A stretch of DNA of 64,000 bases from JACRBR01 sp964371355 (GTDB lineage Bacteria > Chloroflexota > Dehalococcoidia > DSTF01 > JACRBR01), in assembly GCA_964371355.1 (NCBI GenBank), contig CAYJMG010000019.1, positions 1-64,000 of the forward strand. Direction: 5' to 3'. The translations under genes were made by a program, and so were the position numbers. Positions 24,472-33,520 of this stretch are shown here, piece by piece. The notes under the pieces were generated by a model. The model did not search any database. It was not told the origin of the DNA and was given only the letters and a program-made list of their open reading frames with translations. How positions within the stretch are numbered: the stretch's first letter is position 1; every line of letters starts with the position of its first letter.

Positions 24472-25706
24472 CGACAGCGATCACGAACGCGACCCTCATC
24501 GACGGAACGGGCGTGGACCCCGTATCGAACGCGACGGTGCTCGTGGAGGGAGAGCGCATCACCGCCGCGGGCGTCAACGTCGCACCACCGGCGGACGCCG
24601 AGGTGATCGACGCCGGCGGCCGCACGCTCATGCCCGGGATGATCGACTGCCACGTGCATCTCTGGGGCCGGGTGACGCACCTGCAGGAGCGGCTGCTGAC
24701 GCCGCCGACCCTGAACGCCTTCTACGCGATGCGCAACGCCCAGCGCACGCTCGATGCCGGCATCACGACGGTGCGCGACGCGTCCGGCTCGCCGCAGGGG
24801 CTGAAGATGGCGATCGAGCGGGGCCTGATCCCGGGGCCGCGGATGCGCCTCTCGGTGAGCGCGCTCTCGCAGACGGGCGGCCACGGCGACGGCACGATGC
24901 CCTCGGGCGCGGATCCGGGCGGAATCGCGGACGGCCGGGGGCCGGAGTGGCCGCACACGGTGGTCGACGGGCCGGAGGAGGTGCGGCTGGCCGTACGCAA
25001 GCTGCTGCGCGCGGGCGCGGACTTCATCAAGCTGTGCTCGACAGGCGGCGTCCTCTCGCCAGCGGACGAGCCGGCGCACACGCAGTTCACGCCGGAAGAG
25101 ATCGCGGTGATGGTGTACGAGGCGAAGACGCAGGGAAAGACCTGCATGTCACACGCGCAGGGCACGCAAGGGATCCTGAACGCGGTGCTGGCGGGCGTGG
25201 AGTCGATCGAGCACGGGATCTACGTCGACGAGCGCTGCATCGACGAGATGAAGGCCCGCGGCACGTACCTGGTGCCGACGCTGGTCGCGCCCGTGTGGGT
25301 GCTGCGGCACGCCGAGCGCATGCCGGGCGCAATCCTGCCGCAGTCGGTGCGCAAGACGAAAGAGGTCATGGAGGACCACAAGCGCAACATCGGCGAGGCG
25401 ATCCGGGCCGGGGTGAAAGTGGCGATGGGGACGGACAGCGGTGTGGGGCACCACGGTTCGAACGCCGAGGAACTGCAGCTCATGGTCGAGGCGGGCATGA
25501 CGCCGATGCAGGCGATCGTGGCGACGACGAAGACGGCCAGCGAGTGCGTGCACATGGCGAGCGACGTGGGCACGATCGAGCCGGGGAAGTACGCGGATCT
25601 GCTGGTCGTCGACGGAGACCCGCTCTCGGATATCACGGTGCTGCAGGACAAGGCGCGGCTGGCGCTGATCCTGCAGGGCGGACGGATCCACAAGAACACG
25701 ATGTAG
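24468..25706 (+). CDS. Amidohydrolase family metal hydrolase
   Basis: 412 residues. Subtype resembling Xaa-Pro/imidazolonepropionase-like amidohydrolases. The metal-binding motif is CHVHLWG (about 62-67). A probable carboxylated Lys lies in FIKLCSTGGV, with His in SHAQGTQG and IEHGIYVDE, and Asp in MGTDSGVG. The beta-sandwich pieces flank the barrel (N-terminal NATLIDGTG; C-terminal PGKYADLLVVDGDPL). It hydrolyses an amide or related C-N bond; the substrate is unknown. ATGA overlap with the RHH gene puts it at the end of the operon begun at 21164. Confidence 0.9.
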   Translation: MTTAITNATLIDGTGVDPVSNATVLVEGERITAAGVNVAPPADAEVIDAGGRTLMPGMIDCHVHLWGRVTHLQERLLTPPTLNAFYAMRNAQRTLDAGITTVRDASGSPQGLKMAIERGLIPGPRMRLSVSALSQTGGHGDGTMPSGADPGGIADGRGPEWPHTVVDGPEEVRLAVRKLLRAGADFIKLCSTGGVLSPADEPAHTQFTPEEIAVMVYEAKTQGKTCMSHAQGTQGILNAVLAGVESIEHGIYVDERCIDEMKARGTYLVPTLVAPVWVLRHAERMPGAILPQSVRKTKEVMEDHKRNIGEAIRAGVKVAMGTDSGVGHHGSNAEELQLMVEAGMTPMQAIVATTKTASECVHMASDVGTIEPGKYADLLVVDGDPLSDITVLQDKARLALILQGGRIHKNTM

Positions 25707-25889
25707 CAGCCGGCCGCCGACTCCGCCCCACTGAACGCCCCAATAAGTTGCAGATGCGTGTAGTGTCGCCGCACCCGGCCTTGCGGACGTGCGGATTCTT
25801 ACGTCCGCTTTACGAAATGCCTACATCCAGATCACGGCCGGCCCCTAGGATGCCGGTGTTGGGGGAGTCGCACGACGAGAGGACGCGCC

Positions 25890-26180
25890 GTGGTCGGCCA
25901 TTCGATCGAACAGACTCGGCTTGTCGCACCCTTCCCGCACGCGGCGGAGGGCGACGCCACACCCGACGATAGTACGCTCAGCCCCGCTGACTGGCTGCGG
26001 CGCGGGACGGTCGCGGTCGTGCTGGCGGCGACCGTGGGATTCGCGGCGACGCTCGGCGCGGCGATGGCGTTCGACGAGGATCCGGGCGGCTGCCCGGCCT
26101 CGACTGGCGATACGAACTGCTGCCGGCTGCAGGCACAGGACGAGTTCGCGGCCGGCCTCTGCGTCACCGACGGGCGTTAG
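25890..26180 (+). CDS. Small single-TM protein with Cys-rich tail, unknown
   Basis: 96 residues. A polar N-terminus is followed by one hydrophobic helix (about 40-60, TVAVVLAATVGFAATLGAAMAF) and a short tail with four Cys (CPASTGDTNCC...LC). No family is recognised. GTG 25890 has GAGG seven bases upstream and a -10-like TAGGAT at 25846-25851, which supports expression. Alternatively it could be a chance frame, since it stands alone between an operon end and a convergent gene. Confidence 0.45.
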   Translation: MVGHSIEQTRLVAPFPHAAEGDATPDDSTLSPADWLRRGTVAVVLAATVGFAATLGAAMAFDEDPGGCPASTGDTNCCRLQAQDEFAAGLCVTDGR

Positions 26181-26258
26181 AGCTCCCGGCCTCAACGCCG
26201 AAACCCACTACGGATTCCAGACGCAACACGAACGTCCGCTCCGCCGTGCCTCGGCGTG

Positions 26259-28580
26259 TCAGCCCATCGACAACAGGCGCAGCAGGCGCGAGAACGCGCC
26301 GCGCGGCGTCAAGTCGAACCAGTACCGTCTTGAGCTTCCCGTGACCATGGCAGTCCACCGGCCGAGGAGGCTGTGCGCGGTGCTCACGGCGGAGATGTGC
26401 CCCGTCGCGGACGACACCGCGCCCTCCCACGCGGCCTGCGGCGGCAGGGCGCGCGGCGCACCGGCCCCGGGCGCCAGCTCGGCGGGCTCGGGCGAAAGCG
26501 GCGCCGGAGGACCGCCGGCGCCGGATGCGCCGCCGATGGGCGTCAGCGTCTCGTTCTTCGGCACGGCGACTTCCGGCTTGAAGGTCGCCGTGTACGCGAT
26601 GTTCGTCGCCGCCGTGGTGATCGTGTGGGTGACCGCGCCGCCCTCGGACCACGACTGGTAGGTCCAGGGCGTGCCCGTCAGCGTCTGCGGGGACGACGTA
26701 CCAATACTGCGCTGCATCCCGATGACGCTGGAGAACGCGTACGGCGCCGTGAACGGCTGGCCATCGACGGTCACTTGCAGCCCGCTGCGCGCCGTGTTCA
26801 GGGTGATCTGCGACGTGCGCGGAGTGATGTCGCGATAGACCGTGTGCGTCAGGCCGCCGGAGTCCTGCACCGTCAGGTAGATCCGATACCACACGTTCGT
26901 CGAGGTTTCGCCGGTGTTGGGGACCACGAAAGAGCCCGAGGTAGCCCCCGCCACCGCGGCGATAAACGGGTGCGTGTGCGTGTTGTGGTGGAAGTCGACC
27001 CGCCAGGTGAACCGGCTCGCGGCCAGATTGCCGTCCTCGGCGTCCGTCCCCGTCCCGGCGTAGTTGATCGTGTTGCCGGCGGCGTAGGTCGTGCCCGAGC
27101 CCGGCGACGTGATAGTGGCCACCGGGGCGGCGTTCGAGGTCACCGTCAGCGTGGCGGCGTTGCTCGTCGCGCTGCCGTAGGCATTCGAGGCGACGCAGCG
27201 GAATTGCGCGCCGTTGTCGCCGGAGGCGGTCGCGCCGATGTTGTAGGTGGCAGACGTGGCGCCGGCAATGTTCGCGCTGTTGCGCTGCCACTGGTAGCCG
27301 ATCGGCGTAGCGCCGGAGGCCGCGCACGTGAAGGATGCGGGCTGGCCGTCCGTGACTGTCACGCTCGCGGGATGCTGCGTGATCGCGGGCGCGAGGCTCG
27401 CCGTGTAGTCGATGCGCTTCACGCCACCGCTGCCGCGATAGAGGTAGTACAGGCTGCCGTCGCTTGAAACCTGGAGGTCGACCGGCGCGCTGATACCGGT
27501 GGCGAAGCCAGACGCCGTGGACGTGCCGGGATCGAAGAGCCGGATCCAGCCGGTGCAGTAGTCGGCGAAGAAGTACTTGCCCGTGTAGCTGGCGGGGAAC
27601 TGCGCCGTCGTGGGGTTATAGAACGCACCGCCGGTGATGGCACAGCCCGTCGTGCTGGTGCTGCCGTGACCGTAGGCATACAGCGGGCCGCGGTACGCGG
27701 GATTGGCGGTCGAGCCCTCGGTCGCGGGCCAGCCGTAGTTCGAGCCGGCGATACCGTCGTTGATCTCCTCCCAGGCGCTCTGGCCGACGTCGTTGACGAA
27801 CATACGCCCGGTGCCTGGCTGGAACGCAAACGTGAAGGGATTGCGCAGGCCCAGCGCCCAGATCGCCCGGTTCTTGCCCGAGGTGGAGCCGTAGAACGGG
27901 TTGTCGGTGGGTATGCTGCCGTCCTTGTTGACGCGCAGCATCTTGCCCAACAGGTTGCTGAACGACTGCGCGTTCGCGGAGTTCGCGTTCTCGCCGACGG
28001 CGATGTACAGCTTGCCGTCGGGGCCGAAGTGGATAGCGCCGCCGTTGTGGTTGGTGGCGCTGCTGAGGTCGTCCAGATCGAGCAGGACGGCCTCCGATCC
28101 GGCGACCACGACGTCGCCATTGGCGGTGAAGCGGCTGAGGCGATTGTGTACGGGCGACGACGACGTCGTGTAGTAGAGATAGACGTAGCTGTTGCTGGCG
28201 AAGCTCGGGTCGAAGGCGACGCCTAACAGGCCGCGCTCGCCCGACGAGTTCACCGAGAGCGTGACGAAGGGCGCCGAGAGGAGGGCGCCGTTCTTGATCA
28301 CCCGCAGGGCGCCCGTCTGCTCGGCGACAAAGAGCCGCCCATCGGGCGCGAACGCCATGGCCGTCGGGCTCGACATGCCGGTTGCGATCGTCGTCTCGGT
28401 GAACCCGGCGGGCAGCGTGGCGGCGGCCTCGAGCGGCGGCTCTTCGGCCGATGCGCGCGGCGCGGGCGCGGACGACAGCGCAACCGCGGCCGCGATAGCC
28501 GCGACGAGAGCGCGCGTGGCCGCACGCGACGAGACGGCGCCGAAGGGGATCCGGATTCGCACAGTAGCCCCATCGCACAT
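26259..28580 (-). CDS. Secreted glucose/sorbosone dehydrogenase-like protein with Ig-like domain
   Basis: 773 residues. A signal peptide (about 22-45) precedes a PQQ-type GSDH beta-propeller from about 55 to 400. Its motifs are SSPTAMAFAPDGRLFVAEQTG, GERGLLGVAFDPSFA, HNGGAIHFGPDGKLYIAVGE and GLRNPFTFAFQPGTG. An Ig-like domain (about 405-485, PASVTVTDGQPASFTCAASG then YQWQRN) and a further beta-rich region follow. The C-terminal ~100 residues are Pro/Ala-rich and lack a known anchor. It likely oxidises sugars or related alcohols outside the membrane if PQQ is available. An internal GTG six codons later would also give a signal peptide. Confidence 0.85.
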   Translation of the reverse strand: MCDGATVRIRIPFGAVSSRAATRALVAAIAAAVALSSAPAPRASAEEPPLEAAATLPAGFTETTIATGMSSPTAMAFAPDGRLFVAEQTGALRVIKNGALLSAPFVTLSVNSSGERGLLGVAFDPSFASNSYVYLYYTTSSSPVHNRLSRFTANGDVVVAGSEAVLLDLDDLSSATNHNGGAIHFGPDGKLYIAVGENANSANAQSFSNLLGKMLRVNKDGSIPTDNPFYGSTSGKNRAIWALGLRNPFTFAFQPGTGRMFVNDVGQSAWEEINDGIAGSNYGWPATEGSTANPAYRGPLYAYGHGSTSTTGCAITGGAFYNPTTAQFPASYTGKYFFADYCTGWIRLFDPGTSTASGFATGISAPVDLQVSSDGSLYYLYRGSGGVKRIDYTASLAPAITQHPASVTVTDGQPASFTCAASGATPIGYQWQRNSANIAGATSATYNIGATASGDNGAQFRCVASNAYGSATSNAATLTVTSNAAPVATITSPGSGTTYAAGNTINYAGTGTDAEDGNLAASRFTWRVDFHHNTHTHPFIAAVAGATSGSFVVPNTGETSTNVWYRIYLTVQDSGGLTHTVYRDITPRTSQITLNTARSGLQVTVDGQPFTAPYAFSSVIGMQRSIGTSSPQTLTGTPWTYQSWSEGGAVTHTITTAATNIAYTATFKPEVAVPKNETLTPIGGASGAGGPPAPLSPEPAELAPGAGAPRALPPQAAWEGAVSSATGHISAVSTAHSLLGRWTAMVTGSSRRYWFDLTPRGAFSRLLRLLSMG

Positions 28581-28788
28581 CGCCGCCGTGACGCGAAGGC
28601 TACGCGCGAACGAGCGATGTGATTGACCCTGCCTTAACTATCGGCCGAGTCAGCGGGCCCTGTATCCGGGTGGCCGCGACTTCACGAGCGCAAGCTGCTT
28701 GCAGCCTAATACAGATTCCGTGTCCCCCGGCCGGAGCAGCCACGATCCCGAAACACCTACTGTGACCCCGGCATGCCTGTGGTGAACG

Positions 28789-29562
28789 TCACAGTCGTCC
28801 GCGCGTGCGGCTGGACTTGGTGCGCCGGGTGGCACGTGCGCGGTTGATGGCGAAGACGTTCACGAGCACCGCGCCCGCGACGAAGCCGCCGATGTGGGCG
28901 AAGTAGGCGATGCCGCCACCTGTGCTGGTGACCTCCGGCCCCAGCGACGCGAAGCCCCCGACAAGCTGGAAGAGGAACCACAACCCGATCATCACAAAAG
29001 CGGGGATAGGGAGCGGCAGAAAGAAGAACGGCGGCACGATCGCGACGACCAGCGCGCGGGGAAAGAGCACGATGTACGCGCCCATAACCCCGGCCACGGC
29101 GCCACTGGCCCCCACGGCGGCCGTGAGGCTGTTCACGTCGGTGAGCCCGTGCGTGATCGCGGCGGCGATGCCCACCACCAGGTAGAAGGCGGCGTAGAGC
29201 GCGTGGCCCACGGCGTCCTCGACGTTGTCGCCGAAGATCCACAGGAACAGCATGTTGCCCAGGATATGGAGCCAGCCCAGGTGGATGAACATCGCGGTGA
29301 TGGGCGTCCACGATGCGTGCGGCTGGTCGGTGCAGGCGCGGTTATAGGCGATGACGCCACGGTCCCAGCCAGCGGCGTCGAACGTGCAGGCAGGAACGTT
29401 GCCCCAGCGGTCGATGAACCGCTCCAGCTCGGTGAGCCCAGGAATGATCTGCTGGCCGTTCAGGTACAGCTCGTAAAAGAAGACTGCGAAGTTCAGTGCG
29501 ATGATGACGTAGTTGACGTAGGGGAACGAGCCCGCGCGGTTCTGGTCGCCGATGGGGATCAT
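28789..29562 (-). CDS. Rhomboid-family intramembrane serine protease
   Basis: 257 residues. Six or more helices. The catalytic dyad is visible: Ser153 in GASGAVAG (helix 4) and His223 in AHIGGFVAG (helix 6). The oxyanion-side HILGNMLFLWIFG motif is in helix 2. It cleaves transmembrane substrates within the bilayer. It is the last gene of the cobalamin operon, overlapping cobU by the ATGA arrangement. No functional tie between rhomboid and B12 is known to me, so it may only share the transcript. A small palindrome at 28689-28701 lies beyond its stop. Confidence 0.92.
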   Translation of the reverse strand: MIPIGDQNRAGSFPYVNYVIIALNFAVFFYELYLNGQQIIPGLTELERFIDRWGNVPACTFDAAGWDRGVIAYNRACTDQPHASWTPITAMFIHLGWLHILGNMLFLWIFGDNVEDAVGHALYAAFYLVVGIAAAITHGLTDVNSLTAAVGASGAVAGVMGAYIVLFPRALVVAIVPPFFFLPLPIPAFVMIGLWFLFQLVGGFASLGPEVTSTGGGIAYFAHIGGFVAGAVLVNVFAINRARATRRTKSSRTRGRL

Positions 29563-30179
29563 GGCCTCGGCCCCTCGCCCAGCGCATCGATCGAGCGTGC
29601 GCCGGCCGACTTGAGTTCGAGGGCGAGGCCGGCGACGAGATAGTAGACGTGGTCCGCCCGCGCGGCAACGAGCGCGTTCACGCGCCCGAGCGCGTCGCGG
29701 AACAGGCGCCCCAGCGGGTACGGCGGCACAACGCTCATCCCAACCTCGTTCGTGACAACGACGATCTCGCCCTCGAACGCCGCGAGCCCCTCGAGCAGAT
29801 CCTCGGTGGACGCGGCGCAGGCATCGATCTCGGCCGCCACGCGTGCGGGCTCGATCTCGTCGACGTTATCGAGCGACCGCAGCAGCATGTTCGAGACCCA
29901 CAGCGTGAGGCAGTCAACGATCACGAAGTCACCTGGCCGCGCGCGCTCGCGGATCGCGCCGGCCACGTCGAGAGGCGCTTCGACGGTGCGCCACCCGGCG
30001 GGGCGCGACGCGCGATGGTCCGTGATGCGTGCCCGCAGCTCGTCGTCGCCGGGCTCCATCGTCGCGACGAACAGCACCGGCCGCCCACTCGCGTGCGCCA
30101 GCCGCTCGGCGAGCGCGCTCTTCCCCGCGCGGGCGCCGCCGATCAGCAGTGACAGGTGGGCCGTCGGAGCTGTGGTCAT
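29559..30179 (-). CDS. cobU: Adenosylcobinamide kinase / GTP guanylyltransferase
   Basis: 206 residues, CobU/CobP family. The P-loop GGARAGKSALAERLA is at about 14-28. VATMEPGDDELRARITDHRASRP, VDCLTLWVSN and VTNEVGMSVVPPYPLGRLFRDALGRVN are the signature segments. It phosphorylates adenosylcobinamide and transfers GMP from GTP to give AdoCbi-GDP for cobS. ATG 30179 overlaps the cobS stop by 4 bp; further upstream in-frame codons lie inside cobS and are not likely used. The rhomboid start overlaps its stop. Confidence 0.95.
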   Translation of the reverse strand: MTTAPTAHLSLLIGGARAGKSALAERLAHASGRPVLFVATMEPGDDELRARITDHRASRPAGWRTVEAPLDVAGAIRERARPGDFVIVDCLTLWVSNMLLRSLDNVDEIEPARVAAEIDACAASTEDLLEGLAAFEGEIVVVTNEVGMSVVPPYPLGRLFRDALGRVNALVAARADHVYYLVAGLALELKSAGARSIDALGEGPRP

Positions 30180-30940
30180 CCGAGGATCCACGCCTCGAGC
30201 CAGCCCTTGTTGGCGAAGGCGGCGATGAACAGAAAGAGCGCAGCTTCGCCGACCTCGACGGTCGCACCATATAGGTCGCCCGTCATGCCTCCGGCCATAC
30301 GGGTCGCGATCATGCCGCAGAGTAGCGCGAGCCCGATGGCGGCCGCGACAGCGTAGAGCCCGGCGGGCCCGAAGAGGAGCACGGAAGCGCCTGTCGCCGT
30401 GGCGAGACCGACGATCGCGGCGATGGGCCACGCACGGTCGTGGAATGCCGCGCCGACGCCCTCGCGCCGCGCGTAGGGGAAGGCGGCGAGCGTGGTGAGC
30501 ATCGCGAAGCGCGCGAGACACGGGACCAGGAGCAGCGTCTCGACACGCACGTCCGAGGGCAGGCCGGCGAGCCCCGCCCACTTGAGCGCGAGGACGCACG
30601 CGACAGCGACGATGGCGTACGTGCCCGCGTGCACGTCGCGCATGATCTCGAGCCGGCGCTCGGGCGTGCGGCCTCCCAGCATGCCGTCGGCCGCGTCGGC
30701 GAGGCCGTCGAGATGGAGCGCGCCCGTGAGGCCAACAAGCGCCACGACGAGGATCACGTCGACCGAGGAGCCAGGAAGCGCGCGCATCGCCAGACGGTCG
30801 ACGGCGACGAGGATCGCGCCCACCAGCAGTCCAACGGCAGGGAACCACATCTGCGCGCCGGCGATCTCCTCGAGCGGGTACGAGCGGCGGCCGGAGAGCG
30901 GTAGGCGGGTGAGGAACGCCAGCGCCGGCAGCGGCGACAT
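30176..30940 (-). CDS. cobS: Adenosylcobinamide-GDP ribazoletransferase (cobalamin synthase)
   Basis: 254 residues, integral membrane enzyme with about six helices. LPALAFLTRLPL at the start, GAL(H)LDGLADAADGMLGG with the Asp-rich metal site (about 80-94), and RRLEIMRDVHAGTYAIVA are diagnostic of CobS. It joins AdoCbi-GDP to alpha-ribazole (phosphate) to give cobalamin. ATG 30940 and the cobT stop share one base (TGATG). It receives alpha-ribazole phosphate made by CobT just upstream. Confidence 0.95.
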   Translation of the reverse strand: MSPLPALAFLTRLPLSGRRSYPLEEIAGAQMWFPAVGLLVGAILVAVDRLAMRALPGSSVDVILVVALVGLTGALHLDGLADAADGMLGGRTPERRLEIMRDVHAGTYAIVAVACVLALKWAGLAGLPSDVRVETLLLVPCLARFAMLTTLAAFPYARREGVGAAFHDRAWPIAAIVGLATATGASVLLFGPAGLYAVAAAIGLALLCGMIATRMAGGMTGDLYGATVEVGEAALFLFIAAFANKGWLEAWILG

Positions 30941-32037
30941 CAGGCCTCCGGCCGCTGCTCGCCGTCCGAGCGCGACACACCGGCTGAGTCGAAGGTCGCC
31001 ATCTCCCGCGGGATGCGCAGCGCGGCGTCGAGCACCGTCATCGCAAGCGCGGCGCCCGTACCTTCGCCGAGCCGGAGCCCGAGGTCGAGCACAGGCCGCA
31101 GTCCCAGGTGCTCCAGCGCGATGCGGTGCCCGGGCTCGGCACTCAGATGCGAGGCGAGCATGTAATCGCCGGCGGCCGGGGCGAGGGCAGCGGCGGCGAG
31201 CGCGGCGGCCGTCGTGGGGTAGCCGTCGAGGAGGATGATCGCGCCGCATCGGGCCGCACCGATTGTCACGCCGGCGAGGAACGCGATCTCGCAGCCGCCC
31301 ACCTTCGCGAGGACGTCGATGGCGTCGAGCGGGTCGGGCTCGTTGACGGCGATAGCGCCCTCGATGGCGGCGACCTTCGCGGCGAACGTGACGTCGTCGA
31401 TGCCCGTGCCGCGGCCGGCGGTCGCGCGCGGTGGCGCACCCGCCAGGACGGCCGTGATGGCCGCGGCGGCCGTCGTGTTACCGATGCCCATGTCGCCTAG
31501 CCCGATGACCCGTGCGCCCAGCGCGTACTCCTCGCGGGCCAGCGCGATACCGCGCGCGATGAGCGCCTCGGCTTCGGCGCGCGGCATGGCCGGGCCGCGG
31601 GTCATGTCGTCGGTGCCAGGGCGGAGTTTTACGCTGCGCAGATCCGCGGCATCCACGTCGCGCAGCACGCCCGCGTCGACGATCCGTACCTCGGCGCCTG
31701 CATGGGCGGCGAGCACGTTCACGGCGGCGCCGCCGGCGAGGAAGTTCTGCACCATCTGCCACGTCACGTCGCGTGGATAGGCGCTCACGCCCCCCGCGGC
31801 CACGCCGTGGTCGGCGGCGGCCAGGACGATGACCTTGCGCGCCACCGCGGGCGCGGCTTCTCGCAGGGCGCCGGCGGCGAACGCATGCAGGTCCTCGAGG
31901 CGGCCGAGCGCGCCGGCTGGCTTCGTGAGGCGCGCTTGCAGGCGACGGGCGGCCTCACGGGAGATCTCGTCGGGCCGCGCGATCGCGGCGGCGGCTCCGC
32001 GGATCAAGATCCCGGGATCGGACGTGGGTGCGGTCAT
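30940..32037 (-). CDS. cobT: Nicotinate-nucleotide:dimethylbenzimidazole phosphoribosyltransferase
   Basis: 365 residues. CobT signatures are LTKPAGALGRLEDL, AADHGVAAGGVSAYPRDVTWQMVQNF, GLGDMGIGNTTAAAAI and EPGHRIALEHLGL. The catalytic Glu of the C-terminal region is in LGEGTGAALA. It transfers phosphoribosyl from NaMN to a lower-ligand base. ATG 32037 lies 32 bp after the cobO stop. The fourth cobalamin-related step in this operon, it supports salvage of cobinamide and assembly of the nucleotide loop rather than de novo corrin synthesis, none of which is in the window. Confidence 0.95.
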   Translation of the reverse strand: MTAPTSDPGILIRGAAAAIARPDEISREAARRLQARLTKPAGALGRLEDLHAFAAGALREAAPAVARKVIVLAAADHGVAAGGVSAYPRDVTWQMVQNFLAGGAAVNVLAAHAGAEVRIVDAGVLRDVDAADLRSVKLRPGTDDMTRGPAMPRAEAEALIARGIALAREEYALGARVIGLGDMGIGNTTAAAAITAVLAGAPPRATAGRGTGIDDVTFAAKVAAIEGAIAVNEPDPLDAIDVLAKVGGCEIAFLAGVTIGAARCGAIILLDGYPTTAAALAAAALAPAAGDYMLASHLSAEPGHRIALEHLGLRPVLDLGLRLGEGTGAALAMTVLDAALRIPREMATFDSAGVSRSDGEQRPEA

Positions 32038-32069
32038 GATCCTCGACCCCCTTCTTGGCTGGAGCGGTG

Positions 32070-32627
32070 CTAGAACTCGATGCCGGGCTGTGCCTTCACG
32101 CCCTGCTGGAACGGGTGCTTGATTTCGCGCATCTCGGTGACGAGATCGGCGTAGTCGACAAGCTCCTGCGGTGCATCGCGGCCGGTGATGATGACATGCG
32201 TGCGCGCGGGGCGCTGCTTCAGGAAGTCGATCACCTCGCTGGTCGGCAGCCAGCCGTAGGCCAGCGGATACGTAAACTCGTCGAGCGCGACGATGTCGTA
32301 CTCGCCGGAGCGGATCTTCTCCTTGCACTGCGCCCACAGGTCGCGGGCGAGGGCCTTGTCCTTCTCGATGTCCTTCGAGAGCCAGGTGAAACCGCCGCCC
32401 AGCGAGATCACCTCCATGTCGATCTTCTTCGCCGCGCGGTTCTCGCCGTAGTTGCTGGTCGTCGACTTGATGAACTGCAACATGCACACGTGAAAGCCGC
32501 GGCCCCACGCGCGAAACAGCACGCCCAGCGCGGCCGTCGTCTTGCCCTTGCCGTTGCCGGTGTTAACGACGACCAGCGACTTGCGGGGCACGCGGCCTTC
32601 GGGCTGCTCCTCGTGTTCCTCCGTCAT
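32070..32627 (-). CDS. cobO: Cob(I)yrinic acid a,c-diamide adenosyltransferase
   Basis: 185 residues, CobO/BtuR/CobA type. P-loop variant NTGNGKGKTTAALG (about 22-35), then FHVCMLQFIKS, EVISLGGGFTWLSKD, and DEFTYPLAYGW. The enzyme adenosylates reduced corrinoids using ATP. The first ~15 residues are acidic and probably disordered. It overlaps the upstream ABC ATPase by 4 bp and so follows transport directly: imported corrinoid can be adenosylated, then processed by CobU, CobS and CobT. Confidence 0.95.
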   Translation of the reverse strand: MTEEHEEQPEGRVPRKSLVVVNTGNGKGKTTAALGVLFRAWGRGFHVCMLQFIKSTTSNYGENRAAKKIDMEVISLGGGFTWLSKDIEKDKALARDLWAQCKEKIRSGEYDIVALDEFTYPLAYGWLPTSEVIDFLKQRPARTHVIITGRDAPQELVDYADLVTEMREIKHPFQQGVKAQPGIEF

Positions 32628-33520
32628 CGGGACACCGCCTTACCGTGAGAACGCGCGTCGGCCGCTGGTACACCCTCGCTGTCCGCGACCACCATCTCCG
32701 GATCCGCGACGCGCTCGAGCCACGCGATGTCCGGCGCGGCGAGCTGGACAGTCTCGGGGACCGCGATTGGCCGCCCGGTGACGGGGTGCGCGAGGATGCG
32801 GACGGGGATGCCGTACACCCGCCGCAGCAGGTCCTCCCGCAACACCCGCGCCGGCGGCCCGGCGGCGACGATGCGGCCGCCGGACATGAGCGCGATGCGG
32901 TCGGCGAAGGTGGCCGCCAGCGTCACGTCATGCACCACCGCGAGGGCGGCGAGATCCTGGTCGCGGCAGAGGTCGAGCACAAGACGGAAGGCTTCGACCT
33001 GGTGCTGTAGGTCCAGATGCGACGTGGGCTCGTCCAGCAGCAGGAGGTCCGGCTCCTGCGCGAGCGCGCGGGCGATGACGACTCGCTGGCGTTCGCCCCC
33101 GGAGAGCTGTGTGGCAAGCCGGTCGCGCAGATCCCAGCAACCCGTACGCTCCATCGCCGCGCGGACGACGGCGATATCGCGCGGGCCTTCGGACTGCAAC
33201 AGCCGCAGGTGCGGAGTGCGACCCAGGAGCACGCACTCGAACGACGTGAAACCCTCGGGTAGTGTGGCCGACTGCGCGACCGTCGCGACGCGGCGCGCGA
33301 TTTCGGCCGGCTTCAGCGCGGCCGCCTGCACGCCGCCGATGGCGACGCTGCCCTGCGAAACGTGGAGGACGCCTGTGATCGCCCGCAGCAGCGTCGTCTT
33401 GCCACAGCCGTTGGGGCCGAGCAGGGCGACCAGCTCGCCGCGCGCGACATCGAGATCGATGTCGTGGAGGACGTCGCGTGAGGGGTAGCCGGCGCCGAGG
33501 CCGCGGACCGCGAGCGTCAT
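32624..33520 (-). CDS. btuD: Cobalamin ABC transporter ATPase
   Basis: 298 residues. Walker A GPNGCGKTTLL (about 36-46), Q-loop VAQSATLPEG, signature LSGGERQRVVIARALAQ, Walker B LLLLDEPTSHLD, and H-loop VVHDVTLAA. This is the FepC/BtuD-like class that pairs with FecCD permeases. A ~50-residue C-terminal extension (ILAHPVTGRPIAVPE onwards) is not part of the nucleotide-binding core. ATG 33520 overlaps the btuC stop by 4 bp. B12 as substrate follows from the riboswitch and the cob genes, not from the ATPase itself. Confidence 0.93.
   Translation of the reverse strand: MTLAVRGLGAGYPSRDVLHDIDLDVARGELVALLGPNGCGKTTLLRAITGVLHVSQGSVAIGGVQAAALKPAEIARRVATVAQSATLPEGFTSFECVLLGRTPHLRLLQSEGPRDIAVVRAAMERTGCWDLRDRLATQLSGGERQRVVIARALAQEPDLLLLDEPTSHLDLQHQVEAFRLVLDLCRDQDLAALAVVHDVTLAATFADRIALMSGGRIVAAGPPARVLREDLLRRVYGIPVRILAHPVTGRPIAVPETVQLAAPDIAWLERVADPEMVVADSEGVPAADARSHGKAVSR

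Noticed and set aside
28689..28701. GCAAGCTGCTTGC as terminator of the cobalamin operon
   Set aside because: A short palindrome without T tract, about 90 bp after the rhomboid stop; too weak to call.
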